Source: Desulfonema magnum
GTDB lineage: Bacteria; Desulfobacterota; Desulfobacteria; Desulfobacterales; 4be13
Direction of reading: 5' to 3'
Assembly (NCBI RefSeq): GCF_017377395.1
Contig: NZ_CP061800.1
Span: 3,679,633 to 3,743,632 of the forward strand
Length of the DNA: 64,000 nt
Made by a program: the position numbers and the translations under genes. Under the pieces are notes generated by a model that did not search any database, had not been told where the DNA came from, and saw nothing but the letters and a program-made list of their open reading frames with translations. Shown in pieces: positions 27,477 to 35,778 of this stretch (the first letter of the stretch is position 1; each line of letters begins with the position of its first letter).

Positions 27477-29858
27477 TTACAAATCCGATTTAAAAAACTG
27501 CTCCGAGCTGGTAATTGAATCTGATCTTTTTGAATATTCGGTGGGTACGGTTCCTTCTTTAAAACATTCAAAAATCGTTTTTTTTGTCTCAGGAATGGCT
27601 AAAAGACCATTTTCCGCATCAATCTTGGAAAAGACAACCCCCCGGGGCACTTTAAAAACCCTGACCGGCTTGTCCGCAAGCACCCGCTTCATAAAACTGA
27701 GCCATATGGGACTCGCGGTTCTGCCTCCGTTTTCCTTCTTTCCCAAAGAGCGTTCCTCATCAAAGCCCACCCAGATGCCGGTAATATATTCAGGCGTATA
27801 TCCCATAAACCATGCGTCCCGATGATTATTTGTTGTTCCGGTCTTACCCGCGGCCGGCCGATTTAACGCCCGGACCCTGGTCGCGGTTCCCTCTTTGATC
27901 ACACTCTCAAGAAGACTGGTCATTACATAAGCAGTGCTTCTTTCAATAACCTGTTTTTTTTCAATATTCATTTGCTCAATCACATTTCCATCCCGATCAA
28001 TGATTTTTGTTATGAAAACAGGTTCGATCAGTTCTCCGAGGTTCGCAAAAACCGAATAGACTTTGACAAGTTCAAGCAGAGAAACGCCGGACGCTCCCAG
28101 AGCCAGCGAAAGATCGCCGTATAAATCAGACATGATACCGAGTTTTCTGGCATATCCTATGGTATAATCCACGCCGATATCTCTTAAAATCTGTATGGTT
28201 GCCAGATTACGTGACTTTGCCAGGGCTTTTCGGAGAAGAATAGGGCCGTAAAATTTTCTGCCGTAATTCTGAGGTTTCCACGTCTTGCTATGTCTTGAAG
28301 GTTTATAGACAATGGCATTATCAAGGATCTCGGTCGCAGGCGTGTATCCCTTGTCAATTGCCGCTGCATATACGATGGGCTTAAACGCGGACCCTGGCTG
28401 ACGTCTGGACTGAACCGCCCGGTTGAACTGGCTTTCCCTGAAATCCCGTCCTCCCATCATTGCTTTTATGAGTCCGGTCCCTGCTTCCACACATGCCAAG
28501 GCCCCCTGAACTTTGGGGGTTTGTTCCAAAGCAAGATTCCACAGGGATTCTTCCTTATTTTTTCCTTTAATTTTCACCCAGATGACATCACCGGATTTTA
28601 TCTTGGATATTTTTGCCCATCGCATATCAGCAGCACGGATCGTCCCCCGGTCATTTCCCATACGAACCGCTATGATTCTGTCCTTTTTGCTCACCCCGAT
28701 CACCACACCTTTTACGATCTTTCCTTTATACAAACCCGGGAAGGTGTCTTTGTTCAATTTTTCCTGGAGTTTTTTTGAAAATTCTTCAATTTCTTCTAAT
28801 TTAAGATGCTTAACCGGCCCCCGGTACCCGTGACGTTTGTCAATGACTCTTAAGCCTTTGTCAATTTCCTCCCGGGCCGCTTTCTGCATTTCAATATTTA
28901 CAGCCGTGTAAACTTTAAGTCCGTCCCTGTATAATGCTTCCCTGCCATATTTTTTTTCAATATAACGCCTGACATGCTCTGTATAAAAAGGAACCTGTTC
29001 AATGTACAAATTTCGCCTTGGTTTTATGTCAAGCGTTAAACTGCCAGCTTCCTTTGCCTGTTTATCGGTGATATATCCTTCAGTGACCATCCGATTTAAA
29101 ACATATAGTTGCCGTTCTTTTGCTTTTTTCGGATTTTTGAAAGGGGAATTTTTCCCGGGGGCCTTGGGAAGTCCTGCCAACATGGCGCATTCTGCAAGAT
29201 TCAGGTCTTTTGCAGATTTTCCAAAATAGTTTTCTGCCGCGGCACCCACTCCGTAGGCACCATGTCCCAGATAAATCTGGTTCAGATATAAAAAAAGGAT
29301 TTCCTCTTTGCTAAAGGCCTTTTCAATGCGGTATGCAAGAATAGCTTCCTTGAGTTTTCGTTCATACTTTTTTTCAGATGTCAGCAGGAAATATTTTATG
29401 ACCTGCTGGGTGATGGTACTGCCCCCCTGAACCACGGTTCCGGCTTCCACATTTTTTAAAAACGCTCTGATAATACTTGTTATATCAACGCCCTTATGTT
29501 CAAAAAATCTTGAATCTTCTGCCGCGACAAATGCGTTAATCAGCATTTTCGGCATCTGGGACGGTGAAAGTACAATTCTTCGTTCTTCATAAAATTCAGC
29601 GATTTTTCTGTTATCGTCCGAATATACGGTAGTAATTCCGGGGGGACGATAATTCTTTAAACAAGAGATTCGGGGAAGGTCTTCATTAATATGGGAATAA
29701 ATAAAATAGATAGCGACAGTCGTAGCAATGCCGCATATCATCATAAAAAAGGCTGTCCAAATGAACCATCGGGCAATTTTGGAGACATATCCTTTTTTTT
29801 TCTTTTTTTCATTTCGTTTTGATACCTGAAAAACGTGTCTGTCTTTTAACATAAACAA
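27477..29858 (-). CDS. mrcA: Penicillin-binding protein 1A (bifunctional transglycosylase/transpeptidase)
   Basis: The 793-residue class A PBP has a basic N-terminus and a membrane anchor at about 28-52. The GT51 transglycosylase carries E-D-S-R-F-F near 113 and G-G-S-T-I-T-Q-Q near 145. The transpeptidase has its catalytic serine in P-G-S-A-F-K near 488, an S-R-N triad and K-T-G-T-T near 672. An OB-like insert lies between them. It polymerises and cross-links peptidoglycan in the periplasm. The last ten residues approach repeat DNA. Confidence 0.95.
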   Translation of the reverse strand: MFMLKDRHVFQVSKRNEKKKKKGYVSKIARWFIWTAFFMMICGIATTVAIYFIYSHINEDLPRISCLKNYRPPGITTVYSDDNRKIAEFYEERRIVLSPSQMPKMLINAFVAAEDSRFFEHKGVDITSIIRAFLKNVEAGTVVQGGSTITQQVIKYFLLTSEKKYERKLKEAILAYRIEKAFSKEEILFLYLNQIYLGHGAYGVGAAAENYFGKSAKDLNLAECAMLAGLPKAPGKNSPFKNPKKAKERQLYVLNRMVTEGYITDKQAKEAGSLTLDIKPRRNLYIEQVPFYTEHVRRYIEKKYGREALYRDGLKVYTAVNIEMQKAAREEIDKGLRVIDKRHGYRGPVKHLKLEEIEEFSKKLQEKLNKDTFPGLYKGKIVKGVVIGVSKKDRIIAVRMGNDRGTIRAADMRWAKISKIKSGDVIWVKIKGKNKEESLWNLALEQTPKVQGALACVEAGTGLIKAMMGGRDFRESQFNRAVQSRRQPGSAFKPIVYAAAIDKGYTPATEILDNAIVYKPSRHSKTWKPQNYGRKFYGPILLRKALAKSRNLATIQILRDIGVDYTIGYARKLGIMSDLYGDLSLALGASGVSLLELVKVYSVFANLGELIEPVFITKIIDRDGNVIEQMNIEKKQVIERSTAYVMTSLLESVIKEGTATRVRALNRPAAGKTGTTNNHRDAWFMGYTPEYITGIWVGFDEERSLGKKENGGRTASPIWLSFMKRVLADKPVRVFKVPRGVVFSKIDAENGLLAIPETKKTIFECFKEGTVPTEYSKRSDSITSSEQFFKSDL

Positions 29859-30339
29859 ATATACCTGGCCAATTACTTTTTTTGTGATATATTATTAATA
29901 ATTATCAAATACTTAAATCTTAATTTTTTATGTTATCAAATCTTGGCCTGTTAAGCAAGAAACTTGCTTAATGAATGAAAAAAATTATGTAATTTTTTTT
30001 ACCCAATAAAAATCAGATGGTTAAATCCCAAAGAATCTTTTCTGGCCTGCGAAAAAGCATTTTTCGCACTCCGGAGAAAATATCGGAAAACCCGCTTTCT
30101 CTTAAATCAACAGCATTGGGGAAAATCCCGGCATATGTATCAGGATGAGATCATAACTCCTTATTTTTATTAATCCATAATTTGCCTTTGCCGGACTTTT
30201 GCCGGACGGGGTTTGGGTTGTTATCAATTATTCGCTTTCCTCCGCTGGAAATTCGGATCGGCTGAGTTCGGATTTGTATTGGCCTGTTTAACTAAAAAAG
30301 AATTTGACTTTGTGCCGTGTTATGGTTACTCAATTTAAT
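29859..30339. other. Gene-free AT-rich stretch with scattered repeat fragments
   Basis: A partial GCGAAAAAGCATTTTTCGC hairpin occurs at about 30049-30069, and a truncated GCCGGACGGGGTTTG piece near 30200. A promoter for the minus-strand PBP gene should lie at the left end, but I could not fix it. Confidence 0.5.
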
Positions 30340-30445
30340 GCAATAAACGCTTATGAAAAAGCCGGGTTTTTCGCCCCGGTTATGAAAATGTTTTCAGATA
30401 GAAAACCCGGGTTTTCAAAATGTATTTTCACGGTAAATGATAATA
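30340..30445. repeat. REP-like GC hairpin element, copy 1
   Basis: The roughly 105-bp element has AAAAAGCCGGGTTTTT and GAAAACCCGGGTTTTC hairpin arms and ends in GTATTTTCACGGTAAAT. A near-identical copy in the opposite orientation lies at 58445-58553. Shorter relatives are at 4640-4730 and 53370-53440. Confidence 0.8.
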
Positions 30446-30469
30446 AAATAACGATGAGGGATAATTGAA

Positions 30470-30856
30470 ATGATCAAACTTGACTTTGATAAGACGGGCG
30501 GTCTGTTGCCTGTCGTGGTTCAGGATTATGAAACCAATGAGGTTTTAATGCTTGCATTTATGAATGAGACAGCATGGGAGGCAACACTTTCCACTAACAA
30601 AGCCACATACTATAGCCGATCAAGAAAAAAATTATGGGTAAAAGGGGAATCATCCGGAAATGTACAGAACGTAAAAGAAATCAGAATTGATTGCGATGAT
30701 GACACCATTCTCCTGAAAGTTGAGCAGGTGGGCGGGGCAGCGTGCCACATGGGATATAAAAGCTGCTTTTTCAGAAAGGTTGAAGACGGCTCTCTTACGG
30801 TTATGGGAAAACCTGTGTTTGATCCCAAAGAAGTATATGGTGAGACAAGTCACTAG
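30470..30856 (+). CDS. hisI: Phosphoribosyl-AMP cyclohydrolase
   Basis: HisI opens the purine ring of PR-AMP in histidine synthesis. The 128-residue monofunctional form has no HisE part. It has the metal-binding [15 protein letters not shown] and W-V-K-G-E-S-S-G motifs. It stands alone here, with no other his genes in the window. Confidence 0.96.
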   Translation: MIKLDFDKTGGLLPVVVQDYETNEVLMLAFMNETAWEATLSTNKATYYSRSRKKLWVKGESSGNVQNVKEIRIDCDDDTILLKVEQVGGAACHMGYKSCFFRKVEDGSLTVMGKPVFDPKEVYGETSH

Positions 30857-31063
30857 CGGAAACCCGGGCGCATGAAAATCAGCGGACTGAATCACTGACT
30901 GAAAGACGACGCGGCCGAAACACGGTAAAGCGCAGGCTAAAACCGTCTGATGGGCAATTTCGAGAATTGAAGGCCCTGGCTCGCGGTTCCGCGTTTACGC
31001 AATTTCTGTGAAATGGGAATGTCAAAAAATTAAGACAGAACTGCGAGAACCTTCATTATCAAG

Positions 31064-31727
31064 GTATCCGGAGTGCCAGACTTGCAGTTTGGCAGAGCTG
31101 TGAAAACTTTCAATCTGCTTAAAATCAGACATCGTCCAGGTATCCGGAATGCCAAACTTGCAGTTTGGCAATGTCATCAGATACTCAAGGTATCCGGAGT
31201 GGCAAACTTGCAGTTTGGCAATGTCCTCAGATACTCAAGGTATCCGGAGTGGCAAACTTGCAGTTTGGCAATGTCCTCAGATACTCAAGGTATCCGGAAC
31301 GCCAAACTTGCAGTTTGGCAATGTCCTCAGATACTCAAGGTATCCGGAGTGCCAAACTTGCAGTTTGGCAATGTCCTCAGATACTCAAGGTATCCGGAGT
31401 GGCAAACTTGCAGTTTGGCAATGTCCTCAGATACTCAAGGTATCCGGAGTGGCAAACTTGCAGTTTGGCAATGTCCTCAGATACTCAAGGTAGCCGGAGT
31501 GGCAAACTTGCAGTTTGGCAATGTCCTCAGATACTCAAGGTATCCGGAGTGGCAAACTTGCAGTTTGGCAATGTCCTCAGATACTCAAGGTATCCGGAGT
31601 GGCAAACTTGCAGTTTGGCAATATCCTCAGATACTCAAGGTATCCGGAGTGCCAAACTTGCAGTTTGGCAATGTCATCAGATACTCGGACCGGAGACAGC
31701 CCCTGCCAAACTGAAAGTTTGGCACTC
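31064..31727. repeat. 50-bp tandem repeat array, about eleven full copies
   Basis: Units begin near 31138 and then every 50 bp to about 31638. A diverged unit stands in front and an inverted half-unit closes the array near 31705-31727. Each unit holds the palindrome GCCAAACT-TGC-AGTTTGGC. Since 50 is not a multiple of 3 and no unit contains a stop in any phase, all three plus frames stay open. These frames are not genes. The spacing is fixed and there are no unique spacers, so this is not CRISPR. Confidence 0.92.
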
Positions 31728-31799
31728 CGGAAAGCGGGCTTATTCGGGATCCCCAACATGCAACTCATAAAAAATACTCATTTTCTGAAGGAGGAAAAA

Positions 31800-33335
31800 A
31801 TGAAAAAGGGAACATTCATCAGCTTAATTATTATCTTGACCTTGGTGACTGGAATAAGTTTTGTCACGCCGGCCTTGGCCGTTGTGGCCGGCGGGCACCT
31901 GGAAGTGACAGATATCACGGGCACAACAGCGGCCTTCAGTGCAAGTTACAACGAGATGATCAAGCCCATTGAGAAGGGGGCCTGCTGGGATACGACGGAT
32001 AATCCGAACCCGACGCGAGAAAACTGCTTTGGTCAGACTCCGGTCGCCAATAACGGAGGAATGATTGAGGGGCTGTCTCCCAATACCTCTTACAATTTTG
32101 TTATTTACTCAATACTGGCTGACGGTGACGTGCTATACTCAAGGTCGAGCGACATGGTGACTTTTACCACAACACCAGAGGAACCTACAACCACAACTAC
32201 AACCACAGAGACAACAACCACAACCACAGGGACAGCAACCACAACTACAACGACGGGGGGCACTACGACTACGACTTTAACTACAACCATAACTACAACC
32301 ACAACTGTTCCCAGTGGAAATAAATATACGATCTCAGCCACATCAGGAGAAAACGGAAGCATAGACCCGGCAGGCGATATCCCGTTAGATGAAGGGACAA
32401 ACTGGTATTTTCTGATGAATCCTCATCCCGGATATAAAGTCGCAGATGTGACAGTGGATGGAGAATCACAGGGAGCAAGAACCACCTATGCTTTTCAGAA
32501 TGTTTCTGACAACCATACCATTCATGTCACCTTTGAAACGAGTACAGAAACTCAATATACAATTAAAGCCACATCAGGTGAAAACGGAAGTATCAGCCCG
32601 CTTGGTGATATAGTGGTAAACAAGGGGGAAGACAGGACCTTTATAATGGCGCCTGATGTCGGATATAAAGTGGCGGATGTGACCATAGATGGAAAATCAG
32701 AAGGACCAAAAACCAGTCACACTTTTACAGATGTTATGAAAAACTATGAAATCCATGTCACCTTCGTCCCTCTGAGCGGAGGCACTCAATATACAATAAA
32801 TGCGACAGCAGGGGAAGGAGGAAGTATAGGCCCCCCGGGCAGCGTTTTGGTGAATGAGGGTGAAAGTAAGGCATTTTCAATGTATATGGAGACCGGATAT
32901 ATCGTGGAAAATGTCTTGGTGGACGAACAATCCATGGGGCCGATAGAGAATTATACTTTCCCAAATGTCACCGCTAACCATACCATTCATGTAACCTTTA
33001 AGAAAAGCGGGGTAACATATATAATCACAGCCACGTCAGAAGAAAACGGAAGTATCAGCCCGTCCGGTCAGATTCAGGTGCCCGAAGGAGAAAGCCAGAC
33101 CTTCACCATCTATCACAGTTGTGGATATATCGTGGATGATATTTTGGTAGATAATAAATCCGTAGGCTCCGTAAGCACTTACACGTTTCCGTCTGTCATT
33201 AAAAACCATAGCATCCATGCAACCTTTACGTTCCCCGGAGTATGCCTTCCCGGTGATGCCAACGATGATGGAAAAATAACGCTGGAAGATGTTATATATA
33301 ACCTTCAGGTCATAAGCGGGAAAATTGAGAATTGA
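31800..33335 (+). CDS. Secreted protein with Thr-rich linker, four InlB-type repeats and a dockerin-like end
   Basis: I place the start at 31800 behind AAGGAGG. The longer open frame only adds translated 50-bp repeats. A signal peptide (about 1-27, ending A-L-A) is followed by a fibronectin-III-like domain with S-P-N-T-S-Y-N-F. An almost pure threonine linker of about 45 residues comes next. Four InlB B-repeat-like modules of about 77 residues follow (each with Y-T-I-x-A-T, G-Y-K-V or G-Y-I-V, and H-x-T-F motifs). The C-terminus G-D-A-N-D-D-G-K-I-T-L-E-D-V-I resembles one calcium-binding half of a type I dockerin. It is probably a cell-surface or extracellular protein. Its partner is unknown. 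Confidence 0.85.
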   Translation: MKKGTFISLIIILTLVTGISFVTPALAVVAGGHLEVTDITGTTAAFSASYNEMIKPIEKGACWDTTDNPNPTRENCFGQTPVANNGGMIEGLSPNTSYNFVIYSILADGDVLYSRSSDMVTFTTTPEEPTTTTTTTETTTTTTGTATTTTTTGGTTTTTLTTTITTTTTVPSGNKYTISATSGENGSIDPAGDIPLDEGTNWYFLMNPHPGYKVADVTVDGESQGARTTYAFQNVSDNHTIHVTFETSTETQYTIKATSGENGSISPLGDIVVNKGEDRTFIMAPDVGYKVADVTIDGKSEGPKTSHTFTDVMKNYEIHVTFVPLSGGTQYTINATAGEGGSIGPPGSVLVNEGESKAFSMYMETGYIVENVLVDEQSMGPIENYTFPNVTANHTIHVTFKKSGVTYIITATSEENGSISPSGQIQVPEGESQTFTIYHSCGYIVDDILVDNKSVGSVSTYTFPSVIKNHSIHATFTFPGVCLPGDANDDGKITLEDVIYNLQVISGKIEN

Positions 33336-33366
33336 GAATTGAGAATTGAGAATTGAAAATTGAAAA
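33328..33366. repeat. Heptamer tract AATTGAG/AATTGAA
   Basis: About five 7-bp units start at the stop codon of the secreted protein (whose last residues I-E-N come from the first unit) and end before galE. Confidence 0.85.
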
Positions 33367-33417
33367 TTTTACACCGGAAGTGGTAAGCTTGGAACCCGAA
33401 ACATGAAAGATAAGCTG

Positions 33418-34395
33418 TCAGTTTCTATTCTCAATTCTCCAGGCGGTTCTGATAATTGTTTCCAGGTCTTCATATCGGGGCTTCCATCCGAGCTGTTTTC
33501 GGATTTTGTCGGAATTGGCCACCAGTACGGGGGGATCACCGGGTCTTCTTTCCGCTTCAATGACTGAAACGGGCCTGCCTGTCACCTTCCTGGCTAACTC
33601 AATGACTTCCCGAACTGAATATCCTCTGCTGTTGCCAAGATTGTAAACCGCACTTCTGCTTCCGTCAAGAAGCGCGTTCAGAGCCAGAAGATGTGCCTGT
33701 GCCAGATCGCTGACATGAACATAATCTCTGATACATGTGCCGTCGGCCGTGGGATAATCTGTGCCGAAAATTCTGATGTTTTCACGTTCTCCTGTTGCGG
33801 TTTTGAGAATCAGAGGGATCAGGTGGGTTTCAGGAGTGTGCCGTTCCCCGATTTTACCAGACTCATCTGCCCCGGCCGCGTTAAAATAACGCAGGCTCAC
33901 ATATCTGAGATTGTATGCAGAATCGCAATCTTTCAGGATTTGCTCCACGAAGTTCTTTGTTCTGCCGTAAGGATTGGTGGGATCACACGGATGATTTTCG
34001 GTGATCGGGATGTTTTCAGGTTTGCCATACACAGCAGCCGAAGATGAAAAAATGAAACATTTCACGTTATGGCGTAACATTGAATTTAGAAGATTTACTG
34101 TTCCGGCCACGTTATTTTGATAATATTTCAGCGGAAGTTCAACCGATTCCCCGACAAGGGAAACAGCCGCGAGGTGCATTACCGCGTCAATTTGGTATTC
34201 CGAGAATATATCATCAAGTAATGATTTATTCTCAAGGCTGCCTTTAATGAACAGCCCGCCTGTGACCATATCCCGATAACCTGTGGAAAGATTGTCCAGC
34301 GTAATCACATGATGCCCCGCATGAAGCAGTTCCTTAACAATATGACTGCCAATATAACCCGCGCCTCCCGGGACCAGTATTGAATATTTTTTCAT
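33418..34395 (-). CDS. galE: UDP-glucose 4-epimerase
   Basis: This 325-residue short-chain dehydrogenase-fold enzyme has the NAD loop G-G-A-G-Y-I-G-S at residue 10. The catalytic serine lies in F-S-S-S-A-A-V-Y-G, and the Y-x-x-x-K pair is Y-G-R-T-K near 145. It interconverts UDP-glucose and UDP-galactose for surface polysaccharides. It starts one base after the cheD stop and is likely co-transcribed with the chemosensory genes upstream. Confidence 0.93.
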   Translation of the reverse strand: MKKYSILVPGGAGYIGSHIVKELLHAGHHVITLDNLSTGYRDMVTGGLFIKGSLENKSLLDDIFSEYQIDAVMHLAAVSLVGESVELPLKYYQNNVAGTVNLLNSMLRHNVKCFIFSSSAAVYGKPENIPITENHPCDPTNPYGRTKNFVEQILKDCDSAYNLRYVSLRYFNAAGADESGKIGERHTPETHLIPLILKTATGERENIRIFGTDYPTADGTCIRDYVHVSDLAQAHLLALNALLDGSRSAVYNLGNSRGYSVREVIELARKVTGRPVSVIEAERRPGDPPVLVANSDKIRKQLGWKPRYEDLETIIRTAWRIENRN

Positions 34396-34396
34396 T

Positions 34397-35059
34397 TCAA
34401 ATAGTTTCCGATAAATGAATGGGTGTGTCCCACCTTTTACATAAAAAGATGCTTTTTAAGTTCTCTCTTTGGCGGCGGGATTGAACTGGTTTTTGTTTCC
34501 AGTTATCATAAAACAGGTCCACATCAGCCGGCTTCCGAGATTCTCTTCGCACATAGTTGAGCATTTTCAGTTCGTTGACAGTGATATTCGAATAATATCT
34601 GGAAGGGATACGTTTTAAAAACACGTCACTTGTATCTGTATGAAAATAAATCCTTCGGGATTCATGACCTTTCAAATCATAGCTGACCATTCTGATTGAC
34701 TCATTTTTCAAAAATTCAACAACAAATGATGTAATTTTTCTCCCCACTCCGTTTTCTTTGGAAATAGCCGGAAGCAGATGGGCACCGCCGAATGCCTTTG
34801 CAATCAGAGAATGGCGATTTCCCCCCAGATTCATAATCCGGTTGATCAGCAACTCCATTGCATTAATGCCATAACGGGCCGGTGCGTCAAAATGTTTCAT
34901 ATCTGCCTTTCCCGGCAGGAGAATATGATTCATCCCTCCGATTTGTGTCACGGGATCAAACAGACACACTGCCACACATGACCCTACCAGCGTTTCTATG
35001 ACTGCTGGGCGCTTGCTCGCATAATATTCACCGATGTAAATACTGGTTCTTTTCTTCAC
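34397..35059 (-). CDS. cheD: Chemoreceptor glutamine deamidase CheD
   Basis: CheD deamidates glutamines in chemoreceptors. The 220-residue protein has the catalytic G-S-C-V-A-V-C (C28) and histidine H45 in G-M-N-H-I-L-L-P. The core ends near residue 165. The extra tail is basic, and its last dozen residues (R-W-D-T-P-I-H) are read from a GTGTGTCCCACCTTTTAC repeat also found at 62813. It lies between cheW and galE. Confidence 0.92.
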   Translation of the reverse strand: MKKRTSIYIGEYYASKRPAVIETLVGSCVAVCLFDPVTQIGGMNHILLPGKADMKHFDAPARYGINAMELLINRIMNLGGNRHSLIAKAFGGAHLLPAISKENGVGRKITSFVVEFLKNESIRMVSYDLKGHESRRIYFHTDTSDVFLKRIPSRYYSNITVNELKMLNYVRRESRKPADVDLFYDNWKQKPVQSRRQRENLKSIFLCKRWDTPIHLSETI

Positions 35060-35078
35060 TTATTTTATATCTTCCATT

Positions 35079-35588
35079 TCAGTCTTTCGAGTCAGGTTTT
35101 AATTCTTCTCCCACGCTTCGCACTACGTCCAGTTCGTCCTCGGACAGCACTTTGTCCATATCGAGAATGATCAGAAAATTCTTATCCTGTTTTCCAATGC
35201 CTTTGATAAATTCGGTTCTGAGCCGGGTCCCAAGCCGGGGAGGCGGATTAATTTGGCCAATCTGAAGATTAATCACTTCCTCCACCGAATCTGCCAGCAG
35301 TCCCATTTGCGTCAGTTCACCGTCAATTTCAAGCTCCACGATCACGATGCAGGTGTCCGGTGTTTCCTGACTGGCCTTCATATCCAGGCTGAGTCTCAGG
35401 TCAATCACCGGGACCGCATCGCCGCGCAGGTTGATCACCCCTTTGAGAAGGTCCGGCATTCGGGGAACTTTGGTGATAACAGTAATATCCAGCACTTCCC
35501 GAACTTTATTAATTTCAAGGGCAAACATCTCTTCCCCAAGTCTGAAAGTAAGATACTGATTTGATTGAATTCCTTCGCATTGATCCAT
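35079..35588 (-). CDS. cheW: CheW coupling protein, second copy
   Basis: I set the start at 35588 (M-D-Q-C-E-G) behind an AGGAGA site seven bases away. The 72 codons upstream in the open frame are AT- and repeat-rich and not CheW-like. The 169-residue product has G-V-I-N-L-R-G-D-A-V-P-V-I-D. It probably couples the receptor encoded just upstream to a CheA elsewhere, since none lies in this unit. Confidence 0.93.
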   Translation of the reverse strand: MDQCEGIQSNQYLTFRLGEEMFALEINKVREVLDITVITKVPRMPDLLKGVINLRGDAVPVIDLRLSLDMKASQETPDTCIVIVELEIDGELTQMGLLADSVEEVINLQIGQINPPPRLGTRLRTEFIKGIGKQDKNFLIILDMDKVLSEDELDVVRSVGEELKPDSKD

Positions 35589-35778
35589 AATATTCTCTCC
35601 TGATAGGTCATTTGTCATTGCCGAGCTTGTGTTACGGAGCAGAAAAATTTTTTCGAATGAACTAAAAGGAGCGCTGAAATTACATGTTAGCAACAGATGA
35701 TTCCCGGTAGTCAGGAATACCCAAAGCGGGCTAAAATGTAATTTCAGCACTCCTTTTTCTGGCAACGACGTAAGATGC
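35589..35778. repeat. Inverted-repeat element between receptor and cheW
   Basis: An AGGAGCGCTGAAATTACATG arm (about 35669) and a TAATTTCAGCACTCCTTTTT arm (about 35735) form a stem around 50 bp of loop. It resembles the cheap hairpin repeats elsewhere. Confidence 0.6.

Noticed and set aside
31064-31799. CRISPR array or a repeat-protein gene at the 50-bp repeats
   Set aside because: Units are contiguous with no unique spacers, no cas genes are near, and three frames are equally open. The secreted protein starts at 31800 with its own ribosome binding site and signal peptide.
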